Assembly: GCF_036323735.1 (NCBI RefSeq)
Contig: NC_086029.1
Coordinates: forward strand, 11,083,816 to 11,147,815
DNA: 64,000 nucleotides
Reading direction: 5' to 3'
DNA from: Rattus norvegicus
Lineage: Eukaryota; Chordata; Mammalia; Rodentia; Muridae
Below the pieces are notes generated by a model, which searched no databases, was not told where the DNA came from, and saw nothing but the letters and a program-made list of their open reading frames with translations. The translations under genes and the position numbers were made by a program. Positions 1 to 12,200 of the stretch are shown here, piece after piece (positions within the stretch are counted from its first letter, which is position 1; every line of letters begins with the position of its first letter).

Positions 1-370
1 CTGCTCTTGTAATATGTTTACTTTTAAAGATTTATAAAAATTTGGTGAGCCGAATCTGAGTAACATGGTGAATTCGGTTAGTTCCCAATAGGCCGCAGTA
101 GTAATAAGTGGACTGTTCGGGATATAGAAAAATTTTCACGAATGGAATCAAAATTTCTAGGCGAATTCAGTGAGTTCCCAATGGGACATGCTTGTATGAG
201 TTTGCTTTTCATTATCGAACAACATTTTAAGGAACGGAATCCAAGTATCATGGTGAATTGAGTAGGTTCCCAATAGGATTCGCATGTAATAAGCTTGTTA
301 TTCAAGATAGAGCAACATTTTAACGAACTGAAACACTGTTTCTTTGTGAATTCAGTTAGTTCCTAGTAGC
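1..370 (+). repeat. Representative 370-bp monomer with four 92/93-bp subunits
   Basis: This first monomer is a convenient reference. The GAATT anchors lie at 70, 163, 254 and 348, and the next one is at 440 in the following monomer, so the four subunits measure 93, 91, 94 and 92 bp between anchors. Each anchor is followed by a related block: GTTAGTTCCCAATAGG, GTGAGTTCCCAATGGG, AGTAGGTTCCCAATAGG and GTTAGTTCCTAGTAGCC. Three anchors are full EcoRI sites (GAATTC). The third, at 254, reads GAATTG. A HindIII site AAGCTT lies at 291-296. Base counts by hand are C 55 and G 78 of 370 (36% G+C), with 10 CpG. The quadripartite structure means the monomer itself arose by amplification of a roughly 92-bp ancestor. 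Confidence 0.9.
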
Positions 371-1480
371 CTGCTCTTGTAATATGTGTACTTTTAAAGA
401 TTTATAAAAATTTGGTGAGCCGAATCTGAGTAACATGGTGAATTCGGTTAGTTCCCAATAGGCCGCAGTAGTTATAAGTGGACTGTTCGGGATATAGAAA
501 AATTTTCACGAATGGAATCAAAATTTCTAGGCGAATTCAGTGAGTTCCCAATGGGACATGCTTGTATGAGTTTGCTTTTCATTATCGAGCAACATTTTAA
601 AGAACGGAATCCAAGTATCATGGTGAATTGAGTAGGTTCCCAATAGGATTCGCATGTAATAAGCTTGTTATTCAAGATAGAGCAACGTTTTAACGAACTG
701 AAACACTGTTTCTTTGTGAATTCAGTTAGTTCCTAGTAGCCTGCTCTTGTAATATGTGTACTTTTAAAGATTTATAAAAATTTGGTGAGCCGAATCTGAG
801 TAACATGGTGAATTCGGTTAGTTCCCAATAGGCCGCAGTAGTAATAAGTGGACTGTTCGGGATATAGAAAAATTTTCACGAATGGAATCAAAATTTCTAG
901 GCGAATTCAGTGAGTTCCCAATGGGACATGCTTGTATGAGTTTGCTCTTCAATTTCGAGCAAAATTTTAAGGAACGGAATCCAAGTATCATGGTGAATTG
1001 AGTAGGTTCCCAATAGGATTCGCATGTAATAAGCTTGTTATTCAAGATAGAGCAACGTTTTAACGAACTGAAACACTGTTTCTTTGTGAATTCAGTTAGT
1101 TCCTAGTAGCCTGCTCTTGTAATATGTGTACTTTTAAAGATTTATAAAAATTTGGTGAGCCGAATCTGAGTAACATGGTGAATTCGGTTAGTTCCCAATA
1201 GGCCGCAGTAGTTATAAGTGGACTGTTCGGGATATAGAAAAATTTTCACTAATGGAATCAAAATTTCTAGGCGAATTCAGTGAGTTCCCAATGGGACATG
1301 CTTGTATGAGTTTGCTTTTCATTATCGAGCAACAATTTAAGGAACGGAATCCAAGTATCATGGTGAATTGAGTAGGTTCCCAATAGGATTCGCATGTAAT
1401 AAGCTTGTTATTCAAGATAGAGCAACGTTTTAACGAACTGAAACACTGTTTCTTTGTGAATTCAGTTAGTTCCTAGTAGC
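1..1480. repeat. Four leading monomers of the pentamer-HOR type
   Basis: The monomers starting at 1, 371, 741 and 1111 match the first, second, third and fifth monomers of the five-monomer repeat at 9254. Shared diagnostics are the TGTTTACTTT start and ATCGAACAAC of the first, TTTTAAAGAACGG of the second, TCAATTTCGAGCAAAATT of the third, and TTTTCACTAATGG with GCAACAATTT of the fifth. The fourth pentamer monomer, which carries GTGCAAAATAGG, is missing here. The block continues into segment A without interruption and is probably the cut end of a larger HOR extending left of the window. Confidence 0.75.
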
Positions 1481-4400
1481 CTGCTCTTGTAATATGTGTA
1501 CTTTTAAAGATTTATAAACATTTGGTGAGCCGAATCTGAGTAACATGGTGAATTCGGTTAGTTCCCAATAGGCCGCAGTAGTAATAAGTGGACTGTTCGG
1601 GATATAGAAAAATTTTCACGAATGGAATCAAAATTTCTAGGCGAATTCAGTGAGTGCCCAATGGACATGCTTGTATGAGTTTGCTTTTCAATATCGAGCA
1701 ACATTTTAAGGAACGGAATCCAAGTATCATGGTGAATTGAGTAGGTTCCCAATAGGATTCGCATGTAATAAGCTTGTTATTCAAGATAGAGCAACGTTTT
1801 AACGAACTGAAACACTGTTTCTTTGTGAATTCAGTTAGTTCCTAGTAGCCTGCTCTTGTAATATGTGTACTTTTAAAGATTTATAAAAATTTGGTGAGCC
1901 GAATCTGAGTAACATGGTGAATTCGGTTAGTTCCCAATAGGCCGCAGTAGTAATAAGTGGACTGTTCGGGATATAGAAAAATTTTCACGAATGGAATCAA
2001 AATTTCTAGGCGAATTCAGTGAGTTCCCAATGGGACATGCTTGTATGAGTTTGCTCTTCAATATCGAGCAAAATTTTAAGGAACGGAATCCAAGTATCAT
2101 GGTGAATTGAGTAGGTTCCCAATAGGATTCGCATGTAATAAGCTTGTTATTCAAGATAGAGCAACGTTTTAACGAACTGAAACACTGTTTCTTTGTGAAT
2201 TCAGTTCGTTCCTAGTAGCCTGCTCTTGTAATATGTGTACTTTTAAAGATTTATAAAAATTTGGTGAGCCGAATCTGAGTAACATGGTGAAGTCGGTTAG
2301 TTCCCAATAGGCCGCAGTAGTAATAAGTGGACTGTTCGGGATATAGAAAAATTTTCACGAATGGAATCAAAATTTCTAGGCGAATTCAGTGAGTTCCCAA
2401 TGGACATGCTTGTATGAGTTTGCTTTTCAATATCGAGCAACATTTTAAGGAACGGAATCCAAGTATCATGGTGAATTGAGTAGGTTCCCAATAGGATTCG
2501 CATGTTTAATAAGCTTGTTATTCAAGATAGAGCAACGTTTTAACGAACTGAAACACTGTTTCTTTGTGAATTCAGTTAGTTCCTAGTAGCCTGCTCTTGT
2601 AATATGTGTACTTTTAAAGATTTATAAAAATTTGGTGAGCCGAATCTGAGTAACATGGTGAATTCGGTTAGATCCCTATAGGCCGCAGTAGTTATAAGTG
2701 GACTGTTCCGATATAGAAAAATTTTCACGAATAGAATCAAAATTTCTAGGGGAATTCAGTGAATTCCCAATGGGACATGCTTGTATGAGTTTGCTTTTCA
2801 ATATCGAGCAACATTTTAAGGAACGGAATCCAAGTATCATGGTTAATTGAGTAGGTGCAAAATAGGATTCCCATGTAATAAGCTTGTTATTCAAGATAGA
2901 GCAACGTTTTAACGAACTGAAACACTGTTTCTTTCTGAATTCAGTTAGTTCCTAGTAGCCTGCTCTTGTAATATGTGTACTTTTAAAGATTTATAAAAAT
3001 TTGGTGAGCCGAATCTGAGTAACATGGTGAAGTCGGTTAGTTCCCAATAGGCCGCAGTAGTAATTAATAAGTGGACTGTTCGGGATATAGAAAAATTTTC
3101 ACGAATGGAATCAAAATTTCTAGGCGAATTCAGTGAGTTCCCAATGGGACATGCTTGTATGAGTTTGCTTTTCATTATCGAGCAACATTTTAAGGAACGG
3201 AATCCAAGTATCATGGTGAATTGAGTAGGTTCCCAATAGGATTCGCATGTAATAAGCTTGTTATTCAAGATAGAGCAACGTTTAAACGAACTGAAACACT
3301 GTTTCTTTGTGAATTCAGTTAGTTCCTAGTAGCCTGCTCTTGTAATATGTGTACTTTTAAAGATTTATAAAAATTTGGTGAGCCGAATCTGAGTAACATG
3401 GTGAATTCGGTTAGATCCCTATAGGCCGCAGTAGTTATTAGTGGACTGTTCCGATATAGAAAAATATTCACGAATAGAATCAAAATTTCTAGGGGAATTC
3501 AGTGAATTCCCAATGGGACATGCTTGTATGAGATTGCTTTTCAATATCGAGCAACATTTTAAGGAACGGAATCCAAGTATCATGGTTAATTGAGTAGGTG
3601 CAAAATAGGATTCACATGTAATAAGCTTGTTATTCAAGATAGAGCAACGTTTTAACGAACTGAAACACTGTTTCTTTGTGAATTCAGTTAGTTCCTAGTA
3701 GCCTGCTCTTGTAATATGTGTACTTTTAAAGATTTATAAAAATTTGGTGAGCCGAATCTGAGTAACATTGTGAATTCGGTTAGTTCCCAATAGGCCGCAG
3801 TAGTAATTAATAAGTGGACTGTTCGGGATATAGAAAAATTTTCACGAATGGAATCAAAATTTCTAGGCGAATTCAGTGAGTTCCCAATGGGACATGCTTG
3901 TATGAGTTTGCTTTTCATTATCGAGCAACATTTTAAGGAACGGAATCCAAGTATCATGGTGAATTGAGTAGGTTCCCAATAGGATTCGCATGTAATAAGC
4001 TTGTTATTCAAGATAGAGAAACGTTTTAACGAACTGAAACACTGTTTCTTTGTGAAATCAGTTAGTTCCTAGTAGCCTGCTCTTGTAATATGTGTACTTT
4101 TACAGATTTATAAAAATTTGGTGAGCCGAATCTGAGTAACATGGTGAATTCGGTTAGTTCCCAATAGGACGCAGTAGTAATAAGTGGACTGTTGGGGATA
4201 TAGAAAAATTTTCACGAATGGAATCAAAATTTCTAGGCGAATTCAGTGAGTTCCCAATGGGACATGCTTGTATGAGTTTGCTCTTCAATATCGAGCAACA
4301 TTTTAAGGAACGGAATCCAAGTATCATGGTGAATTGAGTAGGTTCCCAATAGGATTGGCATGTAATAAGCTTGTTATTCAAGATAGAGCAACGTTTTAAC

Positions 4401-7400
4401 GAACTGAAACACTGTTTCTTTGTGAATTCAGTTAGTTCCTAGGAGCCTGCTCTTGTAATATGTGTACTATTAAAGATTTATAAAAATTTGGTGAGCCGAA
4501 TCTGAGTAACATGGTGAATTCGGTTAGTTCCCAATAGGCCGCAGTAGTAATAAGTGGACTGTTCGGGATATAGAAAAATTTTCACGAATGGAATCAACAT
4601 TTCTAGGCGAATTGAGTGAGTTCCCAATGGGACATGCTTGTATGAGTTTGCTTTTCATTATCGAGCAACATTTTAAGGAACGGAATCCAAGTATCATGGT
4701 GAATTGAGTAGGTTCCCAATAGGATTCGCATGTAATAAGCTTGTTATTCAAGATAGAGCAACGTTTTAACGAACTGAAACACTGTTTCTTTGTGAATTCA
4801 GTTAGTTCCTAGTAGCCTGCTCTTGTAATATGTGTACTTTTAAAGATTTATAAAAATTTGGTGAGCCGAATCTGAGTAACATGGTGAATTCGGTTAGTTC
4901 CCAATAGGCCGCAGTAGTAATAAGTGGACTGTTCGGGATATAGAAAAATTTTCACGAATGGAATCAAAATTTCTAGGCGAATTCAGTGAGTTCCCAATGG
5001 GACATGCTTGTATGAGTTTGCTTTTCAATATCGAGCAACATTTTAAGGAACGGAATCCAAGTATCATGGTGAATTGAGTAGGTTCCCAATAGGATTCCCA
5101 TGTAATAAGCTTGTTATTCAAGATAGAGCAACGTTTTAACGAACTGAAACACTGTTTCTTTGTGAATTCAGTTAGTTCCTAGTAGCCTGCTCTTGTAATA
5201 TGTGTACTTTTAAAGATTTATAAAAATTTGGTGAGCCGAATCTGAGTAACATGGTGAATTCGGTTTGTTCCCAATAGGCCGCAGTAGTAATAAGTGGACT
5301 GTTCGGGATATAGAAAAATTTTCACGAATGGAATCAAAATTTCTAGGCCAATTCAGTGAGTTCCCAATGGGACATGCTTGTATGAGTTTGCTTTTCAATA
5401 TCGAGCAACATTTTAAGGAACGGAATCCAAGTATCATGGTGAATTGAGTAGGTTCAAAATAGGATTCGCATGTAATAAGCTTGTTATTCAAGATAGAGCA
5501 ACGTTTTAACGAACTGAAACACTGTTTCTTTGTGAATTCAGTTAGTTCCTAGTAGCCTGCTCTTGTAATATGTGTACTTTTAAAGATTTATAAAAATTTG
5601 GTGAGCCGAATCTGAGTAACTTGGTGAATTCGGTTAGTTCCCAATATGCCGCAGTAGTTATAAGTGGACTGTTCGGGATATAAAAAATTTTCACGAATGG
5701 AATCAAAATTTCTAGGCGAATTCAGTGAGTTCCCAATGGGACATGCTTGTATAAGCTTGCTTTTCATTATCGAGCAACATTTTAAGGAACGGAATCCAAG
5801 TATCATGGTGAATTGAGTAGGTTCCCAATAGGATCGCATGTAATAAGCTTGTTATTCAAGATAGAGCAACGTTTTAACGAACTGAAACACTGTTTCTTTG
5901 TGAATTCAGCTAGTTCCGAGTAGCCTGCTCTTGTAATATGTGTACTTTTAAAGATTTATAAAAATTTGGTGAGCCGAATCTGAATGACATGGTGAATTCG
6001 GTTAGTTCCCAATAGGCCGCAGTAGTTATAAGTGGACTGTTCGGGATATAGAAAAATTTTCACGAATGGAATCAAAATTTCTAGGCGAATTCAGTGAGTT
6101 CCCAATGGGACATGCTTGTATGAGTTTGCTTTTCATTATCGAGCAACATTTTAAGGAACGGAATCCAAGTATCATGGTGAATTGAGTAGGTTCCCAATAG
6201 GATTCGCATGTAATAAGCTTGTTATTCAAGATAGAGCAACGTTTTAACGAACTGAAACACTGTTTCTTTGTGAATTCAGTTAGTTCCTATTAGCCTGCTC
6301 CTGTAATATGTGTACTTTTAAAGATTTATAAAAATTTGGTGAGCCGAATCTGAGTAACATGGTGAATTCGGTTAGTTCCCAATAGGCCGCAGTAGTAATA
6401 AGTGGACTGTTAGGGATATAGAAAAATTTTCACGAATGGAATCAAAATTTCTAGGCGAATTCAGTGAGTTCCCAATGGGACATGCTTGTATGAGCTTGCT
6501 TTTCATTATCGAGCAACATTTTAAGGAACGGAATCCAAGTATCATGGTGAATTGAGTAGGTTCCCAATAGGATTCGCATGTAATAAGCTTGTTATTCAAG
6601 ATAGAGCAACGTTTTAACGAACTGAAACACTGTTTCTTTGTGAATTCAGCTAGTTCCTAGTAGCCTGCTCTTGTAATATGTGTACTTTTAAAGATTTACA
6701 AAAATTTGGTGAGCCGAATCTGAGTAACATGGTGAATTCGGTTAGTTCCCAATAGGCCGCAGTATTAATAAGTGGACTGTTCGGGATATAGAAAAATTTT
6801 CACGAATGGAATCAAAATTTCTAGGCGAATTCAGTGAGTTCCCAATGGGACATGCTTGTATGAGTTTGCTCTTCAATATCGAGCAACATTTTAAGGAACG
6901 GAATCCAAGTATCATGGTGAATTGAGTAGGTTCCCAATAGGATTCGCATGTAATAAGCTTGTTATTCAAGATAGAGCAACGTTTTAACGAACTGAAACAC
7001 TGTTTCTTTGTGAATTCAGTTAGTTCCTAGTAGCCTGCTCTTGTAATATGTGTACTTTTAAAGATTTATAAAAATTTGGTGAGCCGAATCTGAGTAACAT
7101 GGTGAATTCGGTTAATTCCCAATAGGCCGCAGTAGTAATAAGTGGACTGTTCGGGATATAGAAAAATTTTCACGAATGGAATCAACATTTCTAGGCGAAT
7201 TCAGTGAGTTCCCAATGGGACATGCTTGTATGAGTTTGCTTTTCATTATCGAGCAACATTTTAAGGAACGGAATCCAAGTATCATGGTGAATTGAGTAGG
7301 TTCCCAATAGGATTCGCATGTAATAAGCTTGTTATTCAAGATAGAGCAACGTTTTAACGAACTGAAACACTGTTTCTTTGTGAATTCAGTTAGTTCCTAG

Positions 7401-9253
7401 TAGCCTGCTCTTGTAATATGTGTATTTTTAAAGATTTATAAAAATTTGGTGAGCCGAATCTGAGTAACATGGTGAATTCGGTTAGTTCCCAATAGGCCGC
7501 AGTAGTAATAAGTGGACTGTTCGGGATATAGAAAAATTTTCACGAATGGAATGAAAATTTCTAGGCGAATTCAGTGAGTTCCCAATGGGACATGCTTGTA
7601 TGAGTTTGCTTTTCAATATCGAGCAACAGTTTAAGGAACGGAATCCAAGTATCATGGTGAATTGAGTAGGTTCAAAATAGGATTCGCATGTAATAAGCTT
7701 GTTATTCAAGATAGAGCAACGTTTTAACGAACTGAAACACTGTTTCTTTGTGCATTCAGTTAGTTCCTAGTAGCCTGCTCTTGTAATATGTGTACTTTTA
7801 AAGATTTATAAAAATTTGGTGAGCCGAATCTGAGTAACTTGGTGAATTCGGTTAGTTCCCAATAGGCCGCAGTAGTTATAAGTGGACTGTTCGGGATATA
7901 AAAAATTTTCACGAATGGAATCAAAATTTCTAGGCGAATTCATTGAGTTCCCAATGGGACATGCTTGTATAAGCTTGCTTTTCATTATCGAGCAACATTT
8001 TAAGGAACGGAATCCAAGTATCATGGTGAATTGAGTAGGTTCCCAATAGGATTCGCATGTAATAAGCTTGTTATTCAAGATAGAGCAACGTTTTAACGAA
8101 CTTAAACACTGTTTCTTTGTGAATTCAGCTAGTTCCTAGTAGCCTGCTCTTGTAATATGTGTACTTTTAAAGATTTATAAAAATTTGGTGAGCCGAATCT
8201 GAATGACATGGTGAATTCGGTTAGTTCCCAATAGGCCGCAGTAGTAATAAGTGGACTGTTCGGGATATAGAAAAATTTTCACGAATGGAATCAAAATTTC
8301 TAGGCGAATTCAGTGAGTTCCCAATGGGACATGCTTGTATGAGTTTGCTTTTCAATATCGAGCAACATTTTAATGAACGGAATCCAAGTATCATGGTGAA
8401 TTGAGTAGGTGCAAAATAGGATTCGCATGTAATAAGCTTGTTATTCAAGATAGAGCAACGTTTTAACGAACTGAAACACTGTTTCTTTGTGAATTCAGTT
8501 AGTTCCTAGTAGCCTGCTCTTGTAATATGTGTACTTTTAAAGATTTATAAAAATTTGGTGAGCCGAATCTGAGTAACATGGTGAATTCGGTTAGTTCCCA
8601 ATAGGCCGCAGTAGTTATAAGTGGACTGTTCGGGATATAGAAAAATTTTCACGAATGGAATCAAAATTTCTAGGCGAATTCAGTGAGTTCCCAATGGGAC
8701 ATGCTTGTATGAGTTTGCTTTTCATTATCGAGCAACATTTTAAGGAACGGAATCCAAGTATCATGGCGAATTGTGTAGGTTCCCAATAGGATTCGCATGT
8801 AATAAGCTTGTAATTCAAGATAGAGCAACGTTCTAACGAACTGAAACACTGATTCTTTGTGAATTCAGTTAGTTCCTAGTAGCCTGCTCTTGTAATATGT
8901 GTACTTTTAAAGATTTATAAAAATTTGGTGAGCCGAATCTGAGTAACATGGTGAATTCGGTTAGTTCCCAATAGGCCGCAGTAGTACTAAGTGGACTGTT
9001 CGGGATATAGAAAAATTTTCACGAATGGAATCAAAATTTCTAGGCGAATTCAGTGAGTTCCCAATGGGACATGCTTGTATGAGTTTGCTCTTCAATATCG
9101 AGCAACATTTTAAGGAACGGAATCCAAGTATCATGGTGAATTGAGTAGGTTCCCAATAGGATTCGCATGTAATAAGCTTGTTATTCAAGATAGAGCAACG
9201 TTTTAACGAAATGAAACACTGTTTCTTTGTGAATTCAGTTAGTTCCTAGTAGC
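1481..9253. repeat. Segment A: about 21 non-identical satellite monomers
   Basis: This run contains individually recognisable monomers, almost all of which have a counterpart in the same order in segment B (16652-24420). Useful markers are a 4-bp expansion AATTAATAAG near 3060 and 3805, GATCCCTATAGG near 2670 and 3413, GTACTATTAAAG near 4466, AACTTGGTGAATT with AATATGCC near 5620-5650, and TGTTAGGGATATAG near 6410. The offset to segment B is about 15171 bp for 1481-2600, 15168 around 4100, 16277 for 4450-5700, and 15908 for 6294-8150. The last two to three monomers (about 8500-9253) instead resemble 19990-20710, sharing GTAATTCAAGATAG and ACTGATTCTTTG. Confidence 0.8.
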
Positions 9254-12200
9254 CTGCTCTTGTAATATGTTTACTTTTAAAGATTTATAAAAATTTGGTG
9301 AGCCGAATCTGAGTAACATGGTGAATTCGGTTAGTTCCCAATAGGCCGCAGTAGTAATAAGTGGACTGTTCGGGATATAGAAAAATTTTCACGAATGGAA
9401 TCAAAATTTCTAGGCGAATTCAGTGAGTTCCCAATGGGACATGCTTGTATGAGTTTGCTTTTCATTATCGAACAACATTTTAAGGAACGGAATCCAAGTA
9501 TCATGGTGAATTGAGTAGGTTCCCAATAGGATTCGCATGTAATAAGCTTGTTATTCAAGATAGAGCAACATTTTAACGAACTGAAACACTGTTTCTTTGT
9601 GAATTCAGTTAGTTCCTAGTAGCCTGCTCTTGTAATATGTGTACTTTTAAAGATTTATAAAAATTTGGTGAGCCGAATCTGAGTAACATGGTGAATTCGG
9701 TTAGTTCCCAATAGGCCGCAGTAGTTATAAGTGGACTGTTCGGGATATAGAAAAATTTTCACGAATGGAATCAAAATTTCTAGGCGAATTCAGTGAGTTC
9801 CCAATGGGACATGCTTGTATGAGTTTGCTTTTCATTATCGAGCAACATTTTAAAGAACGGAATCCAAGTATCATGGTGAATTGAGTAGGTTCCCAATAGG
9901 ATTCGCATGTAATAAGCTTGTTATTCAAGATAGAGCAACGTTTTAACGAACTGAAACACTGTTTCTTTGTGAATTCAGTTAGTTCCTAGTAGCCTGCTCT
10001 TGTAATATGTGTACTTTTAAAGATTTATAAAAATTTGGTGAGCCGAATCTGAGTAACATGGTGAATTCGGTTAGTTCCCAATAGGCCGCAGTAGTAATAA
10101 GTGGACTGTTCGGGATATAGAAAAATTTTCACGAATGGAATCAAAATTTCTAGGCGAATTCAGTGAGTTCCCAATGGGACATGCTTGTATGAGTTTGCTC
10201 TTCAATTTCGAGCAAAATTTTAAGGAACGGAATCCAAGTATCATGGTGAATTGAGTAGGTTCCCAATAGGATTCGCATGTAATAAGCTTGTTATTCAAGA
10301 TAGAGCAACGTTTTAACGAACTGAAAAACTGTTTCTTTGTGAATTCAGTTCGTTCCTAGTAGCCTGCTCTTGTAATATGTGTACTTTTAAAGATTTATAA
10401 TAATTTGGTGAGCCGAATCTGAGTAACATGGTGAAGTCGGTTAGTTCCCAATAGGCCGCAGTAGTAATAAGTGGACTGTTCGGGATATAGAAAAATTTTC
10501 ACGAATGGAATCAAAATTTCTAGGCGAATTCAGTGAGTTCCCAATGGGACATGCTTGTATGAGTTTGCTTTTCAATATCGAGCAAAATTTTAAGGGATGG
10601 AATCCAAGTATCATGGTTAATTTAGTAGGTGCAAAATAGGATTCGCATGTAATAAGCTTGTTATTCAAGATAGAGCAACGTTTTAACGAACTGAAACACT
10701 GTTTCTTTGTGAATTCAGTTAGTTCCTAGTAGCCTGCTCTTGTAATATGTGTACTTTTAAAGATTTATAAAAATTTGGTGAGCCGAATCTGAGTAACATG
10801 GTGAATTCGGTTAGTTCCCAATAGGCCGCAGTAGTTATAAGTGGACTGTTCGGGATATAGAAAAATTTTCACTAATGGAATCAAAATTTCTAGGCGAATT
10901 CAGTGAGTTCCCAATGGGACATGCTTGTATGAGTTTGCTTTTCATTATCGAGCAACAATTTAAGGAACGGAATCCAAGTATCATGGTGAATTGAGTAGGT
11001 TCCCAATAGGATTCGCATGTAATAAGCTTGTTATTCAAGATAGAGCAACGTTTTAACGAACTGAAACACTGTTTCTTTGTGAATTCAGTTAGTTCCTAGT
11101 AGCCTGCTCTTGTAATATGTGTACTTTTAAAGATTTATAAACATTTGGTGAGCCGAATCTGAGTAACATGGTGAATTCGGTTAGTTCCCAATAGGCCGCA
11201 GTAGTAATAAGTGGACTGTTCGGGATATAGAAAAATTTTCACGAATGGAATCAAAATTTCTAGGCGAATTCAGTGAGTGCCCAATGGACATGCTTGTATG
11301 AGTTTGCTTTTCAATATCGAGCAACATTTTAAGGAACGGAATCCAAGTATCATGGTGAATTGAGTAGGTTCCCAATAGGATTCGCATGTAATAAGCTTGT
11401 TATTCAAGATAGAGCAACGTTTTAACGAACTGAAACACTGTTTCTTTGTGAATTCAGTTAGTTCCTAGTAGCCTGCTCTTGTAATATGTGTACTTTTAAA
11501 GACTTATAAAAATTTGGTGAGCCGAATCTGAGTAACATGGTGAATTCGGTTAGTTCCCAATAGGCCGCAGTAGTTATAAGTGGACTGTTCGGGATATAGA
11601 AAAATTTTCACGAATGGAATCAAAATTTCTAGGCGAATTCAGTGAGTTCCCAATGGGACATGCTTGTATGAGTTTGCTTTTCATTATCGAGCAACATTTT
11701 AAAGAACGGAATCCAAGTATCATGGTGAATTGAGTAGGTTCCCAATAGGATTCGCATGTAATAAGCTTGTTATTCAAGATAGAGCAACGTTTTAACGAAC
11801 TGAAACACTGTTTCTTTGTGAATTCAGTTAGTTCCTAGTAGCCTGCTCTTGTAATATGTGTACTTTTAAAGATTTATAAAAATTTGGTGAGCCGAATCTG
11901 AGTAACATGGTGAATTCGGTTAGTTCCCAATAGGCCGCAGTAGTAATAAGTGGACTGTTCGGGATATAGAAAAATTTTCACGAATGGAATCAAAATTTCT
12001 AGGCGAATTCAGTGAGTTCCCAATGGGACATGCTTATATGAGTTTGCTCTTCAATTTCGAGCAAAATTTTAAGGAACGGAATCCAAGTATCATGGTGAAT
12101 TGAGTAGGTTCCCAATAGGATTCGCATGTAATAAGCTTGTTATTCAAGATAGAGCAACGTTTTAACGAACTGAAAAACTGTTTCTTTGTGAATTCAGTTC

